Source of the DNA: Gelidibacter mesophilus DSM 14095
Lineage (GTDB): Bacteria > Bacteroidota > Bacteroidia > Flavobacteriales > Flavobacteriaceae
Direction of reading: 5' to 3'
Assembly (NCBI RefSeq): GCF_000423005.1
Contig: NZ_AUHD01000001.1
Span: 620,001-684,000 of the forward strand
Length of the DNA: 64,000 nt
In this document: positions 16,965 to 27,230 of the stretch, piece by piece
How the letters are laid out: each line of letters starts with the position of its first letter
Position numbering within the stretch: the first letter of the stretch is position 1
Translations under genes and position numbers: made by a program
Notes under the pieces: generated by a model
Told to the model about the DNA's origin: nothing
The model's input: only the letters and a program-made list of their open reading frames with translations
Database searches by the model: none

Positions 16965-17755
16965 CTATTGCGGAGTTTTAATGAGATGTGGATTAAGCTC
17001 GGAGCATGAAGTTTGAATCACGAAGTTTGATTTTGCTGCTTTTGCGAAAATATGATTATAACAAAACGGATTTCTTCTCTTTTTAAGGGAAGGTGGCTTA
17101 ATCCCGGGAGAATGGTATAAAGACGGAAGGTTTTAGCTCTAATTTATTTCACGGTCTTAATTAAAATGCCAAAAATCTCACAGGTTTCCTGATTTAGACA
17201 ACATTTTTAATTTTATAACATTTGAATTTAACCACCTCGTCTTCGATTCCTTTTCGGGAATCGCATCCACTCCTCCTTTAAAAGGAGGAGAATTAAGTTG
17301 ATTGCAACATGAGAACCGGTGCTAATTCGCAGATATCTGAAAGAGGGTGCTTTAGATTTGTTGCTAAATTTTGAAAAATCTCCCATTCATAAGAGCTCCT
17401 TCCCTTATTTCAAGGGAAGGTGGCTTCATCCCGAGAAAGCGGGATGAAGTCGGAAGGGTTAAGGATTATCTAACCATTCACCATTTATATTAAAAAGCTA
17501 AAACCTGTGAGCTTTAATTCCTTAAAATTCGTGTAATTCTGTTAAATCTTGGCTGTCCGCTGATACATTATAGAAGCATATAAGTTTTGCAGTATTCGTG
17601 TAATTCGTGCCATCCGTGTCCAAAGAAATCTGCACAAATCTGCGTCACTCGCCTGAACGGACGGGCAGGTCCGCGTTCCATTCGTTCCAAAAAAAAATCG
17701 TCTATCCTCAGTTAAAGAATAGACGATTAATCATCACAAGTTGGTTAAAATTTTA
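16965..17755. repeat. Gene-free region rich in hairpin-forming intergenic repeats
   Basis: About 790 bases without a gene. Two related blocks lie at about 17085-17140 and 17397-17460 (both contain AAGGGAAGGTGGCTT, a TCCCG cluster, then CGGAAGG). The second has a perfect 10-bp stem CTTCATCCCG/CGGGATGAAG (17424-17449). A third, inverted-looking block at 17230-17295 has a perfect palindrome with arms CTCCTCCTTT/AAAGGAGGAG (17270-17290). At about 17575-17660 is a phrase of the type cgtgtaattcgtgccatcc and aaatctgcacaaatctgcg, common to other gaps in this window. The terminator of the giant gene ends the region. Confidence 0.65.
17689..17728 (-). terminator. Rho-independent terminator of the giant surface protein gene
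   Basis: Perfect 10-bp stem AATCGTCTAT (17696-17705) with ATAGACGATT (17719-17728). On the minus strand it is followed by a run of T residues (complement of 17689-17697). It lies 28 bases past the stop codon. Confidence 0.92.
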
Positions 17756-20700
17756 TTAGAATTTAATGATCACTTTTTTGTTATAGCTGTTCGTGCCAGA
17801 TTCTACTTGAAGAATGTAGTTGCCTTCCGAAACGTCCTTAACAGGAATCTTAAACTCTTGTGAGAAATTCATATTGGTCATGTTCCAAGATCTTACGGAT
17901 TGTCCTGCCATATTGATCAAGTATATTTGGCGTACTTCAATACTTGCAGGGGTTTTTACATAGATTTCATCTGTTTTTTGCAGATATTTAACGCTAATAT
18001 CCTTAAAGTCTTGGTCAATGATTGATAAAGTTTCATCTGGTCGGAATACGATAGAGAAACGATCGGGATAGTTGCCTGGTTTCATATCCATTTGATAACT
18101 GACCTCATTGATTTTGGTATAGGTGTCCAATACTGCATCATGCACATAAACATCAATTGGCTCTTCAAAATTCTCTAGTTCTGTTAAAGCAAGTTCTACG
18201 TTTCCAGGAATTCCTAAAGTCATATCCAAAGGATACTTTTTGTTAATATCAAAGGCACCTACACCTTGGATCACGAACTTTTTACCTTCAATGGCAAACA
18301 AAAGATCACTAGGAAATTCGTCACCATTTAACCCGTCAAATCCATAATCAATCCCATCTGTTGCGGCATTATTAGGTGTAAAGGCCAATAGTAAGTTTCT
18401 AATGGCACCTTCTGGGGTTTTGAACGCCAGACGCATGCGTTGAATATCTTTTAAGTAAGAAGACCTTGATTGAACCGTATTTGATTTACTTTCTGAAGTT
18501 CTTAAAAATACAGACTCTCCATCTGATTCTTTTGCAAATTCGCGATGACTATTTTTAAAGGTAATATTACCGCCACTAGTACTAGCATTTACATAGAACC
18601 CTTGTCCAACAGGAATATACTGCTCAGGTTCAGTTGTTGCCCCACCTATACCAGCAATATCTGGAGGACTTGCTGGTGGTACTCCACCTGATAATGTAAG
18701 ATATCCGTAACCTCCTTGGTATTGCGCATAGACATGAGTTGATGCGTTTGGTGATTGTTGCCAAAACTGGAGCGTTCCATCTAAAAGTACGCTGTCATTG
18801 TCAACAATGAATTCAAATGCATTTATAGCAGATGGATATGGATTGCCAATTACGATAGCTTGTTTTGGTCCTCCAATTGGCACCAAAATAGTTCCGTTGT
18901 TTGGTCGACCTTTAAAGGTGTAATTTTTATCTGGGGCAGTATTTAATCCACCACCCTTCATTAAGAATCCAACGCCCACATCAATTGGCGTATCTGGATT
19001 TATCTTCTTCCAAACATCATAATCGTCAGCATCTCCCTTGTAGGTGTACAACCATCTGGTGCTTATGGAGATAGGGGATGTTGTTGGAATGAACGTAGAT
19101 GGCGGCACCCAAGTTACTGGATCGCTACCATCATTTATAATAGTTCTCAAATCATAGGTTCTAGCGCCTACAGTACCACCAGTGCTTACTGGACTACCCC
19201 AGTAATTATAATTGAACATATTTCCAGTACCTTGTTGATCCCGTTCCAAAATACCAGTTCCATTCCCGAGTATGCTTTCGTCAGTTTTTTGTAGTAATTG
19301 TGATTCACCAACAAGATCTAGAATAGCACCATTATTGATGTTAAGATATCTCGTCACCTCTATGCTTTGGCCATCAATAGGATCTGTATTTCGAATAGTC
19401 AATCTGCCAGCATCCACCAACAGTCCTAATACTGTGACATCCTTATTTGTGGCGGTGACATTATGGCCCGTTCTTACAATATTCCAATCAATAAAAATAA
19501 TACCATCAATTCCAAGTGAGTTTGGTGTTTGTTGAACACCTCCGTTTGTCCAAGTGGTTGGAGCATCCCAATTGGTGTTGTTACCTGAAGTTGTATAAGG
19601 TAGCGGCGCCGATTCCAACTGATTAGAAACCATATTAGTTAGCGTACCAGCATTGCTCAATCCTGAATTATCAGCCAGTTGACCAGCCGTAACATCCGAA
19701 GTACCTTGATTCATTTGGTAATAACCTGCCAAGTCTGACCAATCCAATCCTGCGATGTTAAGCTGAAGCTCAGAACCACGAACCGCAGTGCCGTTACTTT
19801 CGATTTCTTGATTCATCATCTCGCGGATTTGACCTTCTGTCAAGCCAGTGTTCCAAATACGGAGTTCATCCACAGACCCATTATAATAATCTTGTGGTAC
19901 ACCAATTGTTTTTCCAGTTGCACCTAGTAAGGCGTTGACTGTATTAGGAGTAGGGCGTGAGCCGGTTCCAGTGGTAACTTCAATACCATCTATATATAAT
20001 TTGTAGGTACCAGCAATATGGGTCACAGCAACATGGAACCATCTCGAGTTGTTCAGGGTTTGAGTAGCTTGAATTGAACCACTGGCATCCCAATTGAAAG
20101 TCAATTGTCCGTTTTCTAAACTTAAATCATAACCTTTGCTTAAGTCATTAGCATCACGTTTTGAAAATAAAGTTTGTTTTGTTGCAGCATTCGTATTACG
20201 TTTTAGCCATAGCTCAATACTGAAATCCGTAGTAAAATCGAACTTGTCTTTAAAATTGGTATAATTATTAGTCCCGTTAAAATCAATATCGTTTAAACAA
20301 GCTGGGAAATTGGCAGCAAATGTAACACTATCGTCCGCACAAGATGATGGATTATCAATAGTCCAAGTAATATTATAATTACTACCACTTTCTCCTGTGA
20401 ACGTTGCATTAGGGTCTGTGGTGCTTGAGAAGCTAAATAGCGCCCCTGGAGTTGTAGTAACCGCCGTCCACGTTCCTGTGCCGTTTCCGGACAGAGTGAT
20501 CTCGGTGTCATTACAGTTGTTTATTGGTGTCAAATTACCCGCAACAGCTGCAACAAAAGGCTCAACAGTTATCTCAATTGGATTACTTTCGGTTGTACAC
20601 GGTATACCGTTCAATGTTGAGGTAATGACAACTTGATAATAGGTGGTTTGTGAAAGCACCGGTGGATTGTAGGTTGCTCCAGTCTCTAAATTAATATTTG

Positions 20701-23700
20701 TCCACGGACCAGTAGCACTTACCGTACTACTTTGCCACTGATAGGACAGCGTACCTGTACCTGTAGCTGCGGTAGCTACAGTAAACGCATCGGGATTTTG
20801 AGTATTACAAACCGTTTGATTACCAACGATTGTAGATGCCGAAATATTGTTTACGAACACCGTTGAAAAATTAGAAATAGCTGTACATCCTATTCCAGAA
20901 GTCACGACACGACGGAAATAGGTAGTTGTGGTGATGCCTGAGGTAAAGGTATAGGTCGCAGAGGTAGCTCCAACAATGTCTGTCCAAGGGATACCTCCAG
21001 TGGCACTAGATTGCCATTGGTAGGATAAGCCGCTACCTATTGCAGGAGTTACAACTCCAAAAGGCGCTGGGATTTCTCCATAACACACCGTTATATTTCC
21101 TGTAATTTGACCAGCCGTCAAATCAGAAGGCGTAACGGTTAGAACGTTACTGTCTGCAGGACAAGCCTCACCATTTAAGGTTGAGAACGTCACGCGCTTA
21201 TAATAAGTTGTGGTTGTTACGCCAGGAACTGCGGGTGCGTCATAAGTTATTAAAGTTGCCCCAGAAATATTTGCCCAAGGACCAGAATTACTGGTCGTAC
21301 TACTTTGCCACTGATAGGTTAATGCTCCAGTGCCTGTTGATGCTGTAGATTCTGTAAAAGGATCAGGATTAGTGCCACAAATAGATTGATCAGCTGCCAC
21401 CGTACCTCCAGTAACATCATTGACATAAACCGTGATACAGTTGCTGGCTTCAAAACATGAACTCGTAGCATATTGTGCCAATCGTCTATAATAGGTGGTT
21501 ACCAATAACCCAGCAGGTGGATTATATGTTGCACTATTGCCACCAACATTTGTCCAGGAACCATCTGGTTCCCCACAACCGACAGTGTTCATCTGCCATT
21601 GGTATGATCTTGTACCAATACCGCCAGTCGCATGAGCGCTATTAGTAAAAGTCACAGGATCACCCGGGCTACAAACCGTTTGATCTCCAGTTATAGTTCC
21701 AGGATTGATAGTATTGACTCTTACACGTATAGCCGTTGTTGCGGCAGAAGAGCAACTCACGCCATTTACGGTTGAAATTGCAATTCTTCTGTACCAAGTG
21801 GTTTCAGTTAATGGTCCAGGTGCATCATAAGTTTCATTAGTAGCACCAATAATGTCTGTAAATCCAGTAGTTGCACTTGTGGTACTTATTTGCCATTGGT
21901 AGCCTAAATTCAAACCAGTAGCAGGTGTAGTTTCTGTAAATATAACAGGATCACCATTGGTACAAACCACTTGTTCGGCTTCTATGGCTCCAGGAGTAAC
22001 GTTAGGTGCTACATTGACTTTTACTTCAATTGATGTACCCAAACATCCATTTGATCGTGGTGTAATAGTATAAGTCACTTCTCGCGTAACTGCGGAAGTA
22101 TTTGTCAGTGTTCCAGGAATTGGAAATGCAGTACCCGGAGCAATATTAGCAGAAGTTCCACCCGCAGGGGTTCCAGTTATGCCAGTAGGCGTATCCCTGA
22201 ACCAAATAAACTGCATGTCAGCATCTGTGATATTACCAAATATTTCAATGCCAGGGCTGTCACCACTACAAATGGTATTGTTCGCAAGGGTAGGGGTTGC
22301 AACAGGTGTCGGTCTGATGGTAACATTTATATATTGTGGTGAAATACTACAAATAAAATCACTAGGGCCTGGATTGTTTCCTGCGTACTCATAGACGGCA
22401 GGTGTAATTTCTAATTCAGTAGTTACTGTAGCGTTGGTGTTATTTTTTACAGTAAGTGGACCAATATTTCCTATTGAAGTTCTAAAAAGACCAAAAAAGA
22501 AGCTACCACCAGTTGTACCTATTGGACCTCCGGTTGCATCAGTGATAAAGTTACTGTCAGCCGTCCAGCTGTATCGAACAGCAGAACTACTTGCATGGAC
22601 AGATTCTAGCGAAGGTAAAAATGTTTCTCCAGGGCATATTGCGCCATTTAAATCATCATCGACATTAAAATCGAATCCAGCATTTGAAATAACTTGAATA
22701 AAGACGGGATTACTAAATACAGTTCCGCAACTATTTATAGTTCTTACACGATAATAATAATTTTGAGCACCAAACAAGGGTATTGTTGGCGGTTGATAAC
22801 TATCTGCATTAGCTCCTCCAATATTCGTCCATCCTCCTACGCCATCATCACTTCTTTGCCACTGATAAGTATATGTTCCAGATCCCCCTAGCTCAGCAAG
22901 GTTGTCAATATTTAATTTTGTAGGTCTCGCCAATAAGCATACCGCTTGATTGTCTGATATAATGGGTTCTTCTAAAGGTGGATTGACCGTAACCGTAGCA
23001 GTAGTTGTACTACTACAACCTTGTCTAGTGACTGTAATAATATATGTAACATCTTGTGGGATAGTCGTATTATTTTGGAGCGTATTCGTAATATTACCAG
23101 AACCAGTACCATTGCCTGGCCCTAATTCAGTTACATCAGGATTGTCAATCCGTGTCCAACTGTAAGCTGCTCCCAAAATACTAGTATTCGTTATGCTTAA
23201 AGCAATGGAGGCGGATGTATTATTACAAATTGTTTGGGTTAGTGGTGTAGCCACGATCAACGGTGTTGGCTTCACAAGAACACTTGCGGTGGTCTCTGTA
23301 GAGCAAGTTCCTGAAGTCGCTGTAATTGTAAAAATTGCCGTGAGGTTAATATTAGAAGGATTGTTGATCGTTCCAGAAATAGTGGATCCTGTACCATTGG
23401 TTAGTCCAGCAAGAACAGTACCATCAGTTCTTGTCCAGCTGTATGTAACACCTGATACAGTATTCGGATTAGAAATTACAATATCCGAAATTGGATCGCC
23501 ACCACAAACTGCTTGCGTAGGCAGATTCACTGCAACAGTTGGCTTTGGATTAACCGTTACAGATACCGTAGTGGTTGAAGATGGACATCCATTGGCAGAT
23601 GCTGTAATGGTAAATTCTGTTGTATGTGGTGTATTGGTGGTGTTGGTTAGCGCTCCTGTTATAGAAGTACCATTGCCATTGGGAATGCCTGTGATATTAC

Positions 23701-26656
23701 TATCATTGGTTCGAGTCCATGAAAATGTGGTGCCCGTAACACCATTCGGATTAGTCAATAGTATTGGTGTAATCGTGTCATCTGAACAGATGGTTTGGGT
23801 TGTTGAACTTGCTGCTACCGTTGGTGTTGGGTTTACCGTTACACTTACTGTAAACGGTTCTGAATCACAGCCATACTCTGAGGTTGCAATTACAGTAAAT
23901 ATTGTGGTTTGTGCGGTGTTGGTTGTATTTGTAAGATTACCCGAGATGCTTGTTCCATTTCCAGAAGTGGCAATACTACCTCCAACAGAGAGATTGTCTC
24001 TTGTCCAACTATAGTCTATCGTTCCAGAAATACCTGTGGTTTCTGAAAAATTGATGGTTGAGATAGGCGAGTTAGCACAAATTGTTTGGGTTGCTGGTGA
24101 CGCTGCACCTTCGGGTTTAGGATAAACCGTAACTATCAAAGTAAAGGTTGATGCCGAACATCCTGCTGTTGTTGCGGTAACACTATAAGAAGCGGTTTGT
24201 GCAATGTTGGTTGGATTGACCAATGTTTGATTAAAGTTAGTTTGTCCTGTTTCAACAGTTGCACCGGTAATCCCACCAGTTACTGATGGTAATCCCCAGG
24301 AATAGGAAGTTCCAGGAGGTACGATATTGCCACCGCCATTTGCTGGTGTAAAAATAGCTTCTTCTCCACTACAGACGTCAACAGAATAATTGTTAGGAAT
24401 ATAAGGCGTGATATTAACCGTTACTGGTAGGGTAGAAGAAACGCCAACACCACAGGCATTTGAGCCTTCCACGGTCACATTTCCTGAAGTCGACGCTATA
24501 TTATAATTAACTACAATAGAATTGGTATTTGAAGCTCCAACAATGGTTGCAAGTGGCGGTAAAGTCCAGTTATAATCCGTTGCGTTCGCTATTGCAGGAA
24601 CGGTATACGTGACGCCTGTTTCACCTTGACACACCGCTGCTGGTCCGGAAATAGTGCCTGCAGGATCTGGTAATGGGTTAACTGTCATGGTTCCGGTAAT
24701 GGTGGCTGGCGTACAGCTGCTTCCTGAAGTGGTAACCGTATAATTAAAAGGACCTGCAACAGTTGGAGATCCACTGATGGTAAAAACACCAGAGGCATAA
24801 CTTCCTGCAACCCCGGCTGGTAATCCAGTCGCAGAGGCATCGTCTGCGGCACCTCCAACAGTATACGTAATATTAGCAATCGGTGTAAGAATACAAAGAA
24901 TTTGATTAGAGCTTGATGCAACAGAAGTTAAAGTAAGCGTTGGTTCAGCATCAACTTGGATAGTACCAGATAAATCTACCGTCCCACATGCGCCACCGGT
25001 TGTAGTTACAGTGAAATTAAAGGGACCTGATGATGTAGGAGTTCCACTAATTGTAAAAACTCCTGCGCTAAAGCTGCTATTCACACCCGCTGGCAAAGTA
25101 CCAGATAGCGTGGCGCTGGTCGCACCACCACCAATGGCATAGGTTATTGGTGTGATAGGCGTATTGATACATAGGGTTTGGCTATCTGTTCCAGCCGCTG
25201 AAGATAAACTAATGGTAGGTGCTGTATTTACAGTAACTGGCAGTGTGACTGTATGATCGCCGCAAGTGTTTGAACCTGTGACGGTAACCGCATCCAAACC
25301 TACCGTGGCTGTTGGTGAATAACTAACCGTGATGCTGTTTGTAAGTGATCCAGAAATAATGGTAGCTCCAGTGGGTACCGTCCACAAATAACTGGTTTGA
25401 TTAGACATTCCAGTAACGGTGTAAGTTTTAGTGTCGCCCTGACATGCGGTGGCATCACCAGAAATAAGACCGCCTGTTACAAGATTTTCTACGGTGATAG
25501 TTACGGATGCACAAGTCGTGGTGTTGCAAGTACCAGTATATCTTAGATAATAGGTTGTAGTAGCCAAAGGCGTAGGATTTATAGTATTACCAGATCCCAG
25601 AGATACTGATCCCACTCCTCCGCAATTACCCGAAAACCATTCAACCGTAGCGCCTGTTCCTAAACTTCCACCACTTCTAGTTAAAGTAATAGGGTTTCCA
25701 GCACAAATTGTTGTATTTCCACCAGAAACAGTAATACCTGTTGGTGCCGTGGATAATGAATTGATAGTTATGCTGCCACTGGTAGCAGTGCCTCCTGGCG
25801 TTGTTACCGTGATTGGACCACTAGTAGCAACTGGCACCACCGCTGTGATTTGAGTAGTGTTGACAACATTATAAGAAGTCGCATTGACACCATTAAATCT
25901 TACCGACGTAGCACCTGTAAAGTTGGTCCCTGTTAGTGTTACAGTTTCTCCCGAACAAACTGGGTAGGGTGTGTATGACGAAATTGTTGGTGTTAAAACA
26001 ATAGTATAAGTAATAACTACACGACCGTTGGCACCGTTGCCGCCAGAACGATTTGAGAAAAAAGACGTTGTGCGGCCGCCGCCGCCGCCGCCGCCTATAT
26101 TATTTCCACTACCGCCATTCCCATTATTATATCCTGCACCTCCATTTCCACCGCCAGGTCCTGCTCCATTGCCGCCTTTACCGCCAGGGCTTCCTCCCGC
26201 AATTCCGTTTTGGCCTGGTGTATTGGTTGTTCCACCCGTAGCAGTGCCGCCACTTCCGATACTTCCGTTATTGCCACCACCACCTTGACCACCATTGGCC
26301 GCCATATTTGTTCCTGAATTAGTATGTATAATTGTGCTATTGCCACCATTTGCTCCACTGCCATTATCTCCATTTGCGATACTTCCAACTGAATAGGTAA
26401 TGGTCTGGCCTGGAGCAACTGTAAAAGTTCGTGTGGAGTATGCACCACCACCACCACCGGCACCACCCCTATTTCTTGTTGTTGAACCTCCTCCAGCGCC
26501 TCCAGCACCCCAGATTTGTACGGTTGCGGAAACCGCATTGGCAGGAGCAATACTAGAGCCAGAACCTGAAGTTTCATCGACATTTTGCCCATAAGAGGTC
26601 CCCATAAATAGTGTTAGCAATACCAATTGCAGAACGTTGGTGTAATGTTTTTTCAT
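17756..26656 (-). CDS. Giant multidomain T9SS-secreted surface protein
   Basis: A 2966-residue exported protein, probably a cell-surface adhesin or matrix protein. A signal peptide (residues 1-23, ending TSYGQ) precedes a glycine-rich head (about 40-215) containing a run of seven Gly. Then come an IPT/TIG domain (about 222-299) and about 19 Ig/PKD-like modules of 80-110 residues, each with a Cys near its start and another near its end and a central YSWTR or YQWQ. Modules 8-11 and 15-19 form two internally similar sets. A LamG/concanavalin-like domain spans about 2122-2285 (FSIELWLKRN, NSRWFHVAVTHIAGTYKLYI, VDELRIWN). The last ~80 residues form a T9SS type A sorting domain (INMAGQSVRSWNM, EGNYILQVESG, KKVIIKF). 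Family knowledge: the tail directs secretion and LPS-anchoring. Ligand unknown. Monocistronic with its own terminator. Confidence 0.9.
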   Translation of the reverse strand: MKKHYTNVLQLVLLTLFMGTSYGQNVDETSGSGSSIAPANAVSATVQIWGAGGAGGGSTTRNRGGAGGGGGAYSTRTFTVAPGQTITYSVGSIANGDNGSGANGGNSTIIHTNSGTNMAANGGQGGGGNNGSIGSGGTATGGTTNTPGQNGIAGGSPGGKGGNGAGPGGGNGGAGYNNGNGGSGNNIGGGGGGGRTTSFFSNRSGGNGANGRVVITYTIVLTPTISSYTPYPVCSGETVTLTGTNFTGATSVRFNGVNATSYNVVNTTQITAVVPVATSGPITVTTPGGTATSGSITINSLSTAPTGITVSGGNTTICAGNPITLTRSGGSLGTGATVEWFSGNCGGVGSVSLGSGNTINPTPLATTTYYLRYTGTCNTTTCASVTITVENLVTGGLISGDATACQGDTKTYTVTGMSNQTSYLWTVPTGATIISGSLTNSITVSYSPTATVGLDAVTVTGSNTCGDHTVTLPVTVNTAPTISLSSAAGTDSQTLCINTPITPITYAIGGGATSATLSGTLPAGVNSSFSAGVFTISGTPTSSGPFNFTVTTTGGACGTVDLSGTIQVDAEPTLTLTSVASSSNQILCILTPIANITYTVGGAADDASATGLPAGVAGSYASGVFTISGSPTVAGPFNYTVTTSGSSCTPATITGTMTVNPLPDPAGTISGPAAVCQGETGVTYTVPAIANATDYNWTLPPLATIVGASNTNSIVVNYNIASTSGNVTVEGSNACGVGVSSTLPVTVNITPYIPNNYSVDVCSGEEAIFTPANGGGNIVPPGTSYSWGLPSVTGGITGATVETGQTNFNQTLVNPTNIAQTASYSVTATTAGCSASTFTLIVTVYPKPEGAASPATQTICANSPISTINFSETTGISGTIDYSWTRDNLSVGGSIATSGNGTSISGNLTNTTNTAQTTIFTVIATSEYGCDSEPFTVSVTVNPTPTVAASSTTQTICSDDTITPILLTNPNGVTGTTFSWTRTNDSNITGIPNGNGTSITGALTNTTNTPHTTEFTITASANGCPSSTTTVSVTVNPKPTVAVNLPTQAVCGGDPISDIVISNPNTVSGVTYSWTRTDGTVLAGLTNGTGSTISGTINNPSNINLTAIFTITATSGTCSTETTASVLVKPTPLIVATPLTQTICNNTSASIALSITNTSILGAAYSWTRIDNPDVTELGPGNGTGSGNITNTLQNNTTIPQDVTYIITVTRQGCSSTTTATVTVNPPLEEPIISDNQAVCLLARPTKLNIDNLAELGGSGTYTYQWQRSDDGVGGWTNIGGANADSYQPPTIPLFGAQNYYYRVRTINSCGTVFSNPVFIQVISNAGFDFNVDDDLNGAICPGETFLPSLESVHASSSAVRYSWTADSNFITDATGGPIGTTGGSFFFGLFRTSIGNIGPLTVKNNTNATVTTELEITPAVYEYAGNNPGPSDFICSISPQYINVTIRPTPVATPTLANNTICSGDSPGIEIFGNITDADMQFIWFRDTPTGITGTPAGGTSANIAPGTAFPIPGTLTNTSAVTREVTYTITPRSNGCLGTSIEVKVNVAPNVTPGAIEAEQVVCTNGDPVIFTETTPATGLNLGYQWQISTTSATTGFTDIIGATNETYDAPGPLTETTWYRRIAISTVNGVSCSSAATTAIRVRVNTINPGTITGDQTVCSPGDPVTFTNSAHATGGIGTRSYQWQMNTVGCGEPDGSWTNVGGNSATYNPPAGLLVTTYYRRLAQYATSSCFEASNCITVYVNDVTGGTVAADQSICGTNPDPFTESTASTGTGALTYQWQSSTTSNSGPWANISGATLITYDAPAVPGVTTTTYYKRVTFSTLNGEACPADSNVLTVTPSDLTAGQITGNITVCYGEIPAPFGVVTPAIGSGLSYQWQSSATGGIPWTDIVGATSATYTFTSGITTTTYFRRVVTSGIGCTAISNFSTVFVNNISASTIVGNQTVCNTQNPDAFTVATAATGTGTLSYQWQSSTVSATGPWTNINLETGATYNPPVLSQTTYYQVVITSTLNGIPCTTESNPIEITVEPFVAAVAGNLTPINNCNDTEITLSGNGTGTWTAVTTTPGALFSFSSTTDPNATFTGESGSNYNITWTIDNPSSCADDSVTFAANFPACLNDIDFNGTNNYTNFKDKFDFTTDFSIELWLKRNTNAATKQTLFSKRDANDLSKGYDLSLENGQLTFNWDASGSIQATQTLNNSRWFHVAVTHIAGTYKLYIDGIEVTTGTGSRPTPNTVNALLGATGKTIGVPQDYYNGSVDELRIWNTGLTEGQIREMMNQEIESNGTAVRGSELQLNIAGLDWSDLAGYYQMNQGTSDVTAGQLADNSGLSNAGTLTNMVSNQLESAPLPYTTSGNNTNWDAPTTWTNGGVQQTPNSLGIDGIIFIDWNIVRTGHNVTATNKDVTVLGLLVDAGRLTIRNTDPIDGQSIEVTRYLNINNGAILDLVGESQLLQKTDESILGNGTGILERDQQGTGNMFNYNYWGSPVSTGGTVGARTYDLRTIINDGSDPVTWVPPSTFIPTTSPISISTRWLYTYKGDADDYDVWKKINPDTPIDVGVGFLMKGGGLNTAPDKNYTFKGRPNNGTILVPIGGPKQAIVIGNPYPSAINAFEFIVDNDSVLLDGTLQFWQQSPNASTHVYAQYQGGYGYLTLSGGVPPASPPDIAGIGGATTEPEQYIPVGQGFYVNASTSGGNITFKNSHREFAKESDGESVFLRTSESKSNTVQSRSSYLKDIQRMRLAFKTPEGAIRNLLLAFTPNNAATDGIDYGFDGLNGDEFPSDLLFAIEGKKFVIQGVGAFDINKKYPLDMTLGIPGNVELALTELENFEEPIDVYVHDAVLDTYTKINEVSYQMDMKPGNYPDRFSIVFRPDETLSIIDQDFKDISVKYLQKTDEIYVKTPASIEVRQIYLINMAGQSVRSWNMTNMNFSQEFKIPVKDVSEGNYILQVESGTNSYNKKVIIKF

Positions 26657-26686
26657 AATTATAGAATATTGTTAACACAAAAATCC

Positions 26687-26711
26687 ATTTCAAGAGTTAG
26701 GTTCTTGAAAT
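26687..26711 (-). promoter_or_regulatory. Palindrome upstream of the giant gene
   Basis: Perfect 9-bp inverted repeat ATTTCAAGA / TCTTGAAAT with a 7-base spacer, 31 bases before the start codon. It could be an operator or a hairpin in the 5' untranslated region. No TANNTTTG box could be located nearby. Confidence 0.45.
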
Positions 26712-27097
26712 AGAAAAATTGAGAACTGCATATGTGCTGTTCAACGAGGGAGCATAAATATAGAAGGATGATAGTCTTGAATGAAAAAAAATCGTTGAAA
26801 TGCTGTAATTAACTTTGAGTGTATGGGTAAATGTTAAACAGTTGTTAATTTATGAGTTTGTGATGTTATAAAGGATTGAATAGTAGATGGATGAAATTAT
26901 TACTAATCGGATAGAAATTTTGTTGCTACCTTAAGATTTGACTTGACTATTCTTTAATCCATGAAATTTTTGGTTCATTTCGGCAAGTTTAGTAAATCAT
27001 GATTTTATTCGTTCCCTTACATTGATTAAAAACGGTTTGGGGATGGGATCAGAAATATTAAACAAGGTGGACAGATTTTTACAAACCCTTACTTAAT

Positions 27098-27130
27098 TTT
27101 GAGGATTTTATATAAAAACGGTTATTTTTG
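27098..27130 (+). promoter_or_regulatory. Promoter of the 299-residue T9SS protein
   Basis: TTTG (27098-27101), 21 bases, then TATTTTTG (27123-27130), matching the Bacteroidota -33/-7 consensus. The ATG at 27231 is about 100 bases downstream, so the mRNA would have a leader of about 90 bases. Confidence 0.72.
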
Positions 27131-27230
27131 CACCTGAATTTTTTATGTAACCCCTTTTAAATGAACGAAGTGTTTTTGATTTCGTTTTTAAAGAACTCAG
27201 AATATTACTTAACTAACAATCAACGACATT

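Larger units (their letters stand above)
26657..27230. other. Divergent intergenic region between two T9SS cargo genes
   Basis: About 570 AT-rich bases with no gene. It holds the palindrome at 26687-26711 on the giant-gene side and a well-formed promoter at 27098-27130 on the other side. The middle (26760-27060) shows nothing recognisable. Confidence 0.6.

Noticed and set aside
23193-24014. 273-codon plus-strand frame opposite the giant gene
   Set aside because: It is the complement of the repetitive Ig-module region, with biased composition and no signal or domain; the minus-strand frame has clear domains.
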